From the NCBI RefSeq assembly GCF_019429335.1, contig NZ_JAHYJB010000016.1, forward strand, positions 1 to 33,784: a stretch of DNA of 33,784 nt, written 5' to 3'. The position numbers and the translations under genes are program-made. The notes beneath the pieces were generated by a model. The model did no database searches. It worked only from the letters and a program-made list of their open reading frames with translations, and was not told where the DNA came from. Position 1 is the first letter of the stretch. The number at the start of each line of letters is the position of its first letter. Positions 8,493 to 16,200 of the stretch are shown here, one piece after another. This DNA comes from Sulfurimonas sp. (GTDB lineage Bacteria > Campylobacterota > Campylobacteria > Campylobacterales > Sulfurimonadaceae).

Positions 8493-9495
8493 CTCTTAAA
8501 ACATTTTCGAGTTCTTTTCTAAGCTCTTCTTTGTTTGGCAGGTAAAGTTGATACTTTTGTACAAAAAGTTGGCTATTCATACCGTAAGTCGCATACTCAA
8601 CCAAAAGTTCATCTTTTTCTTTACTAAGTATGATGCCTATCGGCGGATTGTCCCCTTCGATATTTTGTTCATTTGCAAAGTATCCAAGATACATGTTCAT
8701 CTGCCCAATATCCTGATGTTTTACCTCATTTATTTTCAAATCTATCAAAACAAAACATCTCAATATCCTATGATAAAAAACCAAATCTACTTTATAGTGA
8801 GTATTGTTTAATGTCACTTTGTACTGTCTGCCAACAAATGTAAATCCTCTGCCAAGCTCAAGTAAAAAGTTTTGAAGATTGTCACACAGTAAGCTCTCAA
8901 GCTGGGTTTCGGCTATATGGTAAGGCTCTGGAATTTTCAAAAACTCAAAAACATAAGGGTCTTTTAAGATATCTGTCGGCTTCTCTATAATCTGCCCATT
9001 TTGAGAGAGAGCCAAAACATCTTCTTTGTTTTTGTTTAAGCTTAGTCGCAAAAACAATCCACTCTCTTTTTGTCTTTGTAGCTCTCTGATAGACCAATTT
9101 TCAAGCACTGTCTGCTTCTCATAAAACTCTCTCTCCAAATCATCACTTATCTTCAAAAGCTCCACAACATGCGACCAGCTCAATTTGTGCGACAGTGTCG
9201 CACAAATTGGATAGGCTATATAAAACTGCCTAAATCGTACCAAGTTGCTACGACTAAAACCTTTGCCGTGCTTGATAGTCAAATCTTGACTGAGCTGTTC
9301 TAAAAGATTTTTACCGTATGTTGCTTTTTTAGCTCCATCTTGCTCAAACTCAACAATGTATTTTCCTATCTCCCAGTAAGTTTTTACAAGCTCACTATTT
9401 ACGGCTTGGAATGCTTTAACACGACCATTTTCATAAGCTTGAGAAATAGTGCCTAAAAGATTTTCGTACTCTGGGTTAGTTGCTTGTATGTTCAT
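8455..9495 (-). CDS. DUF1016 (YhcG-type) PD-(D/E)XK nuclease, second of a tandem pair
   Basis: The 346-residue protein has a DUF1016 N-terminal helical domain (about 10-170, with 'KTYWEIGKYIVEFEQ' and 'GKGFSRSNLVRFRQFY') and a C-terminal PD-(D/E)XK nuclease domain. Its catalytic core is VDLVFY followed by LIDLK, then KHQDIGQMNMYL; the usual ELK is DLK here. Such proteins accompany type I and related restriction loci and are thought to be DNA-binding nucleases; the exact activity is not settled. Its ATG overlaps the stop of the paralogue upstream by four bases (ATGA). The upstream gene's last codons supply its ribosome site (GGAGGGTGAGAA). Its own last codons (EEIEIVEGKK) lie in the 78-bp repeat and were probably exchanged with the tail of a lost methyltransferase gene. 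Family assignment is secure. Confidence 0.92.
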   Translation of the reverse strand: MNIQATNPEYENLLGTISQAYENGRVKAFQAVNSELVKTYWEIGKYIVEFEQDGAKKATYGKNLLEQLSQDLTIKHGKGFSRSNLVRFRQFYIAYPICATLSHKLSWSHVVELLKISDDLEREFYEKQTVLENWSIRELQRQKESGLFLRLSLNKNKEDVLALSQNGQIIEKPTDILKDPYVFEFLKIPEPYHIAETQLESLLCDNLQNFLLELGRGFTFVGRQYKVTLNNTHYKVDLVFYHRILRCFVLIDLKINEVKHQDIGQMNMYLGYFANEQNIEGDNPPIGIILSKEKDELLVEYATYGMNSQLFVQKYQLYLPNKEELRKELENVLRGDEEIEIVEGKK

Positions 9496-10535
9496 TTCTC
9501 ACCCTCCACAATCTTTATCTCTTTCATCAATCCAAGCTCAAAAACATCTCTCTCAATCTCAGCCTTCAACTCTGCCTCACTCGGTAAATAAAGCTGATAC
9601 TTCGACACAAACAGGTTTTCATTGTCGTTTAAAACCGAGTATTTTACTACTGTATTGTCTTTGTCTGCACAGAGTATGATTCCGATGGTCGGGTTATCGT
9701 TCTGCTCTTTTTCCATATCGTCATACATTCGCACATACATATCCATCTGCCCTACATCTTGATGGGTTAGTTTTCCTTTTTTTAGGTCTATGATGACAAA
9801 ACATTTCAACATGTAGTTATAAAAAACCAGGTCTATGTAAAAGTCACTTGTCTCTGTTTTGATTCTTTTTTGTCTGGCTACAAATGCAAAACCTCGTCCA
9901 AGTTCTAGTAAAAAATCTTGTATCTTTTCGATGAGTGCAGATTCTAAGTCGCTTTCATAAAAAGCATTGTTTTGTTTGAGGTCTAAAAATTCTAAAACAT
10001 AAGGGTCTTTGATGATATCTTTTGAGGTGAGTTGTAAATCTTTTGTGTTTTCTTTAGCTTCATTTATGACCGGCTGTTTCTCTTTGCTTGAGATGATTCT
10101 TTCATAGTAAAAAGTACCGATTTGTCTCTCTAAGGCTCTTACGCTCCAGTTCGATTTAGCTGATTCCTCTGTGTACCAAAGTCGTGCTTGTGGATTATCT
10201 ATCCTCATGATAAGTCTATAATGACTCCAGCTCAATTGGTCACACAGCGTGTGACTATTTGGAAAAGCCAAATAAAACTGTCTCATCATTTTTAGGTTTG
10301 TTGTTGTAAACCCCTTCCCAAAATCTTTAGTTAGTTTAGTAGAGAGTTCTTTGATGAGATACGAACCATACTCGGCTCTATCTTTTCCGTTTTGTTCTTC
10401 CTCTACTATTTGCTGACCGATGCTCCAGTAAGCCTCGACCATTATGAAGTTCACTTGTCTGTAGGCATTGTCTCTAGCACTCTGGAGGATATTTTTTATG
10501 TTCAGATACAAATCATCATTTTTTACCGGCTTCAT
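9492..10535 (-). CDS. DUF1016 (YhcG-type) PD-(D/E)XK nuclease, first of a tandem pair
   Basis: This 347-residue paralogue of the following gene has the same order: DUF1016 N-terminal domain (AYWSIGQQIVEEEQ, GKGFTTTNLKMMRQFYLAF), then a nuclease domain with IDLVFY, IIDLKKGKL and THQDVGQMDMYV, and the C-terminal 'SKYQLYLPSEAEL'. The two proteins align over their whole length but are clearly diverged, so this is an old duplication or a two-subunit system rather than a recent copy. The catalytic Asp and DLK lysine are present in both. The start ATG at 10535 is inside copy 2 of the 78-bp repeat. Its ribosome site (GGAAGGTAAGAA) is provided by the last codons of a deleted methyltransferase gene. 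It ends EIKIVEGEK and is coupled by ATGA to the next gene. Confidence 0.92.
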   Translation of the reverse strand: MKPVKNDDLYLNIKNILQSARDNAYRQVNFIMVEAYWSIGQQIVEEEQNGKDRAEYGSYLIKELSTKLTKDFGKGFTTTNLKMMRQFYLAFPNSHTLCDQLSWSHYRLIMRIDNPQARLWYTEESAKSNWSVRALERQIGTFYYERIISSKEKQPVINEAKENTKDLQLTSKDIIKDPYVLEFLDLKQNNAFYESDLESALIEKIQDFLLELGRGFAFVARQKRIKTETSDFYIDLVFYNYMLKCFVIIDLKKGKLTHQDVGQMDMYVRMYDDMEKEQNDNPTIGIILCADKDNTVVKYSVLNDNENLFVSKYQLYLPSEAELKAEIERDVFELGLMKEIKIVEGEK

Positions 10536-10569
10536 TTCTTACCTTCCACAATTTCTATCTCTTCATCGC
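10492..10569. repeat. 78-bp direct repeat, copy 2
   Basis: This is the partner of 8415-8492, with 77 of 78 bases identical. It spans the first codons of the intact DUF1016 gene and the C-terminal codons of a lost upstream gene. Confidence 0.95.
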
Positions 10570-10594
10570 TCAAACCATACAGCTTATAAACTAA
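10532..10594 (-). pseudogene. C-terminal remnant of a lost DNA methyltransferase
   Basis: Reading towards the DUF1016 gene there are 20 codons, LVYKLYGLSDEEIEIVEGKK then TGA, preceded immediately by an in-frame TAA. 'LVY.LYGLSDEEI.IVEG' is the familiar tail of Eco57I/TaqI-like and type IIG adenine methyltransferases of restriction-modification loci. The TGA overlaps the ATG of the DUF1016 gene, so the methyltransferase was once the upstream partner of the nuclease pair. Everything upstream of these 20 codons has gone; the DUF262 gene now ends 16 bp away. The family assignment rests on recall of this tail, not on a search. Confidence 0.65.
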
Positions 10595-10609
10595 TTAAAT
10601 TTTCACCAA

Positions 10610-12649
10610 TTAATCTCTAATTGTATAAACAAAATCGCTACCACTTAAACCAAACTTTTCACAGATAAGTTTTACATAAGTCATAATAGAATTGGCACTT
10701 AAGTTTGTTTCTAAAAAATAAGATTCTTTTATCTCGTACGGTTTTCTACAGTCGGTTTCCATGCTGGAGATAATTCTTTGTTTTTTACCACTAAAATCAT
10801 CATCAATTAATAACGACTTTGCAATATCATAGTCAAAATCAACTAAAATCTTTACAACATTCACATACAAGTCATTCCAAGATTTTACAGTATGTTTTTC
10901 ATTAAATAGTTCAAAATAAAGCGGTTTTTTGCCTGTAATATCAATATCATCATCAAGCGTATAAAACTCTTTATCTGTATCCTGAAAATCAAGTTTTAAA
11001 TCTAACTCTTTTGGGTATTCCCACAATATTTTAGCTTCTTCAAAAAGTACATCAGCTCTTCTGTTTATCTCTTTATCATCCCAATTTATTGCATTGATAA
11101 AATATTGATTGAGCTTTAATCTGCTTTGCTCTTTTAAAATATATTTTTTATCTTCAAAAGATTTGTTACCAAGTTGAGTATTATCGCCTGAAAGTGATAA
11201 ATTGCCAATATTGTGCAGATATTTATCATGAATAAGTTGATAGTTGTCTCCGAGTTTTGCTCTCCAAGAATTTGTCAATGTTTGTGGCATAAAATGTTCT
11301 ATCGAGAGTGTCGCAATATCAACTTTTTCATTATTTTCTTTATTTTCAAGTCGTAATAAAATAAATTTTATATTTTTTAGATTATACGCATCCCTTGAAG
11401 TAAAATCAGCTCTGAACTCTTCATCATCTGGAAAAATTGCAGAACCCCTTTTTGAAAACAAAATTGTTGCAAAATATTTACTAAATTGCTCATACATAAA
11501 ATTTGGCATTTCTAAAATATCACTAAATAAAGATGCAAAAACTTTATTTAAAGCGTTAGTTGCTTTGTTGCATACCATTCTTCTGATTATGTAACTTTCA
11601 ATGATTTCTAATGTAACAAACAACTCTTGTTCATTAATTAGTTGTTTGTTGAAACTAGATATAACTGATAATAAAAATGGATAAACAACTCCAATTTTTA
11701 GTTGTTTAAGATTTTTCAAATTTTGTGCATAAATTTCATTGTGAGGAAATAAAAAAGTTTTATAAATTTTTGAATACTCTAAAAGTTCAATGAGTAAACC
11801 TTTTGTTTGCATATTTTCAGAAGAAACAAATACTTTAAAAGCTTCATAAGTATCATCTTTATTTGGGATTTTGTTCTGTTTTACTGTTAAATAATCTCTT
11901 ATAAAATTTGATATATTTTCACTTGTTAAATTCTCTTCTATTTTAAACCAATAGTTTTCAAATAGCTCAATTTGCTCATCAGCCTCTTTATCCATAAGCA
12001 AAAAATTTCTTATTAAATCTGATTGAGATAAACTAACTCCTGTTGAATTGATACTTTCAAAAATTAGTTGAGGATTGTCATCTCTTCGATTAAGTGCAAT
12101 GTGCACAATAAACAACTTTTTAAATCCTAAATAAAGTGATTTAAAATCTCCAAACTTTATCATTTGATTTTTAAAAAAATTGTAATTTTTATAAATATTT
12201 GAATTAGTATCTATTGTGTCAAAATCATTTTTTAGTAATTTTTTAAAAACATCATCATCTTTTTTGATTGGTTTGAGTTTTAGCTTATTTTTCTCATCAA
12301 GTCTTTTATTAATCAAAAAACTCTCTAAAATCTCATCTTTTAAATCTTCATCATCAATGACATCATACAAAGCTTTTAAAAAAAGAGTGGAAGTAGTAAG
12401 CCTTTGTTGTCCATCGATAATAACATACTCTTTTAAATCTATCGAATCGGTATCACTATTGGCAACATAAACTATCGAACCCATAAAGTGACTTTTTCGT
12501 TCACCCTGAAGTCCTATATTTTTAATATCTTCAAAAAGTTGCAAACAGTTTTTTTCTTTCCAATCATAATTTCTTTGATAAACAGGAATAATGAATCTTG
12601 TCTTATTTGAAGATAAAAAATCTTCAATGCTTATTTGTCTTGCTTCCAT
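10610..12649 (-). CDS. GmrSD-like DUF262-DUF1524 restriction nuclease
   Basis: The 679-residue protein starts with a DUF262 (GmrS-like, ParB/sulfiredoxin-fold NTPase) domain: IPVYQRNYDW at 21-30 and the nucleotide-binding IIDGQQRLTT at 77-86. A long helical middle leads to a DUF1524 (GmrD-like, His-Me finger nuclease) domain with IEHFMPQTL (H452) and HNIGNLSLSGDNTQLGNKSF at 479-498. About 110 further residues (570-679) form a C-terminal extension often seen in such proteins. GmrSD and relatives (including BrxU) cut DNA carrying modified cytosines using NTPs, so this is a candidate type IV enzyme against modified phage DNA. Both catalytic motifs look intact. The ATG follows the toxin stop by one base, so it is in one operon with the toxin-antitoxin pair. 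Substrate is not predictable. Confidence 0.9.
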   Translation of the reverse strand: MEARQISIEDFLSSNKTRFIIPVYQRNYDWKEKNCLQLFEDIKNIGLQGERKSHFMGSIVYVANSDTDSIDLKEYVIIDGQQRLTTSTLFLKALYDVIDDEDLKDEILESFLINKRLDEKNKLKLKPIKKDDDVFKKLLKNDFDTIDTNSNIYKNYNFFKNQMIKFGDFKSLYLGFKKLFIVHIALNRRDDNPQLIFESINSTGVSLSQSDLIRNFLLMDKEADEQIELFENYWFKIEENLTSENISNFIRDYLTVKQNKIPNKDDTYEAFKVFVSSENMQTKGLLIELLEYSKIYKTFLFPHNEIYAQNLKNLKQLKIGVVYPFLLSVISSFNKQLINEQELFVTLEIIESYIIRRMVCNKATNALNKVFASLFSDILEMPNFMYEQFSKYFATILFSKRGSAIFPDDEEFRADFTSRDAYNLKNIKFILLRLENKENNEKVDIATLSIEHFMPQTLTNSWRAKLGDNYQLIHDKYLHNIGNLSLSGDNTQLGNKSFEDKKYILKEQSRLKLNQYFINAINWDDKEINRRADVLFEEAKILWEYPKELDLKLDFQDTDKEFYTLDDDIDITGKKPLYFELFNEKHTVKSWNDLYVNVVKILVDFDYDIAKSLLIDDDFSGKKQRIISSMETDCRKPYEIKESYFLETNLSANSIMTYVKLICEKFGLSGSDFVYTIRD

Positions 12650-12650
12650 G

Positions 12651-12950
12651 TTAGTTTGTCTCCATATTTACTGTATAGCTATATTTTTCATGGTGAATAA
12701 GTGCAAAAATAGAGATTGTTTCATCTTCAATCATATAAACAACGGTATAGCCTTTAAATACCAAGTCTCTAATGTTTTCATCATCATGATAAATTGATTT
12801 TCTATGCTTATACGGCATGTGCGAAATATCTTTACATGATGCAAACAATTCGTTTTTAAATTTTCTAGCCGCGCGAGGGTTGTCTTTTGCTATATACTCT
12901 AGCTTTAGAGCCAAAGGGTTAATGAAACTCTCTTCAAATCTAATGTTCAT
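12651..12950 (-). CDS. RelE/ParE-superfamily toxin
   Basis: The 99-residue protein has the short ParE/RelE layout: N-terminal helices (SFINPLALKLEYIAKDNPRAARKFKNEL), then strands with 'HRKSIYHDDENIRDLVFKGYTVVYMIEDETISIFALIHH'. The strand pair 'R.L.FKGYTVVYMI....I.IFAL.H' is characteristic of ParE-type toxins. Whether it acts on gyrase (ParE) or mRNA (RelE) cannot be told. It overlaps the upstream antitoxin gene by 11 bp and ends one base before the DUF262 gene, so the TA pair leads a larger defence transcript. Confidence 0.85.
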   Translation of the reverse strand: MNIRFEESFINPLALKLEYIAKDNPRAARKFKNELFASCKDISHMPYKHRKSIYHDDENIRDLVFKGYTVVYMIEDETISIFALIHHEKYSYTVNMETN

Positions 12951-13257
12951 ACGCTTTTATCACTGCATCAAGCTTAGCCTCTGCTTCATCCGTAGAGTAA
13001 AATTTAGCCGTACCGCTCTTTATTTTCTCTACCTGTGCGGCTACAAATTTTCTATCTTCTTCAAAGAGTGCTTTTTTAACCTCTTTTTCGATGATTTTTT
13101 CGAAATCTTCACTTTTTAAAAGTATAAAATCAAGTTTATTGTTTTTTAAAATCCCGATTTTCTCCAACTCTCTTTTATACAGTTTTGATGTAATTGTCGC
13201 AAAATTTTTTGCAACCTCCGTCGCACTAAAGAGTTCGTTCGTATTGTAAGCAACCAT
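12940..13257 (-). CDS. Type II antitoxin, Phd/YefM-like
   Basis: This 105-residue protein lies directly upstream of the toxin and overlaps it by 11 bp, the standard antitoxin-first order. The N-terminal half (FSATEVAKNFATITSKL...NKLDFILLKSEDFEKIIE) has the Phd/YefM DNA-binding pattern. The charged C-terminal helices (EEDRKFVAAQVEKIKSG, DEAEAKLDAVIKAYEH) would wrap the toxin. A GTG at 13263 would add two residues, but the ATG at 13257 has AAGGGAG five bases upstream and is preferred. It is expected to repress its own promoter; perfect 11-bp direct repeats lie just upstream. Confidence 0.82.
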   Translation of the reverse strand: MVAYNTNELFSATEVAKNFATITSKLYKRELEKIGILKNNKLDFILLKSEDFEKIIEKEVKKALFEEDRKFVAAQVEKIKSGTAKFYSTDEAEAKLDAVIKAYEH

Positions 13258-13270
13258 AATCACTCCCTTT

Positions 13271-13297
13271 ATTTTGCATATAATTTTGCATATTATA
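13271..13297 (-). promoter_or_regulatory. Promoter and candidate operator of the toxin-antitoxin operon
   Basis: On the minus strand a TATAAT (13297-13292) overlaps the dnaE stop codon. Two perfect copies of an 11-bp word (plus-strand ATTTTGCATAT at 13271-13281 and 13283-13293, period 12) follow immediately. They lie between the -10 box and the antitoxin ribosome site, where an autoregulating antitoxin would bind. Confidence 0.5.
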
Positions 13298-16200
13298 CAA
13301 GACTTTCGCTCAAAATATCCACTTCCTCATTGCCCTCAAGCGCAGCTATAAGTTTGCCATCAACCCTTATAGCCGAGTCGATTACGACATTTTGCAGTTT
13401 TGAGATAATGGTGATTTTCAGCTCTCTTTTTCCCGGGTTTTGACGTACAACTCTGTACAAATCTTCCAAAACTCTCATATCGCTGTCGAGTCTTATGGCT
13501 AGGTTTATCGGCTCTTGCGGTTCGGGTTCTACTTCTCGCACCTCTTTTTTGGTCTTTTGCGTCTCTTTTTTCGCCTCTTTTAGCGTCATTAGCTTACTTA
13601 CGCCTATTCTCGTAAACATATCGGTGTGGGTGATTTTTGCTTTGATTGCGATAGGCTCGTTTAGGTTCATTTGACTAAGTTCTTCAAGCTTGTCGGAAAA
13701 TAGCATTACTTCTATATTTCCGTGAAAATCCATAAGACTTACGATGCCGAACTGATTTCCTTTTTTGGATGTTTTCTTGGTTATCTCTTCGACTTTACCT
13801 ATGAAAATAGCGTACGAGCCGTCTTTGACACTCTCTATCTCCGAAGAGAGCGTATAGTCAAGCTCATCTATCTTCTCTCTAAACTCATCAAGCGGATGTC
13901 CTGAGACGTAAAAACCCAAAGTCTCCTTCTCAAACTCTAAAATCTCTTTTAGCTCATACTCTGAAGAGTTTACAAGTTTAAGCTCAACACTTGTTATCTC
14001 GCTATCATCTCCAAAGAGGCTTCCAACAGCATTTTTTCTTGCCATTGAGGCATCTTTTGCGGTATCTACAATCTTCTCTATCTGGTCAAGCAGTGCCTTT
14101 CTTGAAAAGCCAAACCTGTCAAAACCGCCCGCTTTTATGATGGACTCGACAACTCTCTTGTTTACTTTTGAAGGCTCGATTCTGTTTACAAAATCTTGAA
14201 GCGAAGCGAAGTCACCGCCCTCTTTTCTAGTTTCAAGTATCGATAAAACTGCCGCTTCGCCCACGCCTTTAATAGCTCCTAAGCCGAACAGCACAATCTC
14301 TCTCTCATCTTTTGTGATAGCGGAAAACTCAAGCTGTGAGTCACAAATATCGGGCGGAGAGAGCTCAATACCCATTCTTTTTGTCTCATCGATGTAGCGT
14401 ACGACTTTGTCGGTGTTGTCTTTGTCAGAGGTTAAAAGTGCCGCCATAAACTCGTTTGGATAGTATGTTTTGAGCCATGCAGTCTGGAATGTAATCATCG
14501 CATAAGCCGCAGAGTGCGATTTGTTAAAACCGTACCCCGCAAACTTCTCGATTAGGTCAAAGAGCTTAGAAGCTTCCGCATAGTCAAGACCTTGACCTTG
14601 CGCACCTCTTGCAAACTCGTCATTATAAACCGACATGTCCTTTTTCTTACCCATAGAACGGCGGATAATGTCTGAATATCCTAGAGAAAAACCGCCAACT
14701 GTTTGAACAATCTGCATGACCTGCTCTTGATAAACGATGACCCCGTAAGTGTTTTTAAGTATAGGCTCCATGCTCAGAAATGTGTACTCTATCTTCTCTC
14801 TACCGTGCTTTCTCTCTATAAAGCTCTCAAGCATTCCAGACTCCATCGGTCCCGGTCGGTAGAGTGCCAAAACCGCAATCAAATCCTCAAAACTGTCAGG
14901 CTTTAGACGCTTGTTCAAATCCTGCATACCAGAACTCTCTATCTGGAACATTCCCACCGTATTTCCGCCTCGAATCACGTCGTAAACTTTTGGGTCGTTT
15001 TCATCTATCTCGTGCCAGACAACCTCTTTGTTGTAGCGAAATTTTATAAGTTTTATAGCATTGTCGATTACGTCAAGAGTTTTCAGACCCAAGAAGTCGA
15101 ACTTGATTAAATCAACGTCTTCAAGGTAGTTAAGAGAGTATTGTGTGACAAAAACATCCTCGCCTGAGGGCTTGTAGATAGGCGTTTTTTTCCAAAGTTC
15201 CTCGTTTGAGATGACCACACCCGCGGCATGTATGCCAGAGTTACGCTTGAGTCCTTCAAGTTTTTTGGCAAACTCCCAAACTCTTGCGGCATTTGCATCA
15301 TTTTGAATAAGTTCTTGAAGTTTTGGTTCTTTTTGAAAAGCTCCCGCTATAAACTCATCACCTTTTTTCTTTCCGTTTAGTGTTATTCCAAGCTCATCTG
15401 GAACAAGCTTTGCCATCGCATCGGCTTGAGAGAGCGGCATGTCAAGAACGCGCGCAACGTCGCGTATAACCCCTTTTGCTAAAAGTGAGCCGAAAGTTAT
15501 AATCTGCGCAACCTGATTTCGCCCGTACTTCTCGACAACATAGTCTATAACCTCTCCACGCCGTGCCTGCATAAAGTCCATGTCAATATCGGGCATGCTT
15601 ACGCGTTCAGGATTTAAAAATCTCTCAAAGAGCAGGTCATATTTCATAGGGTCGATGTCTGTAATCTCAAGCGAATATGCAACAAGACTTCCAGCCGCAC
15701 TTCCCCTGCCCGGTCCGACTGCAATCCCCATCTCTTTAGCAACTTTAACAAAATCCCAAACGATTAACATGTAACCGGGGAACTTCATAGAGTTTATGAC
15801 ATTTATCTCAAACTCTAAACGCTCTTTGTACTCTTCATGTTTTGCCTCTGGAACATGCTTTAGTCTCTCTGTGAGACCGAGTCTGCAGCGGTAGATAAAA
15901 TATTCGGCATCATTTTTGTCAGCCGCGCTCTTCCATGCTCTTTTTTGCTCTTTAGTAGCATCGCTAGAGAGCGGCTCGTCATCTTTGTAATCAATCTCAA
16001 GACCGTCTTCTCTTGCATACTCTCTTGTAAATTTAAAGTTTGGAGGAATCGGGTCGCCAAGTTTTAACTCCAAATTACACTTATCTACAATCTCTTGAGT
16101 ATGAGTGATTGCCTCTGGGATATCTGCAAAAAGTCTTGCCATCTGCTCCGGACTTTTGAGATAAAACTCATGCACGGAGTGGCGCATACGTTTTGGGTCG

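Noticed and set aside
8501-10535. The two DUF1016 genes as a recent duplication
   Set aside because: The proteins differ at most positions outside conserved motifs. Only the 78-bp ends are nearly identical, so the repeat is recent but the paralogues are old.
8410-13297. CRISPR array or tRNA gene as the island's attachment site
   Set aside because: No regularly spaced repeats and no tRNA cloverleaf were seen in the intergenic stretches here or elsewhere in the window.
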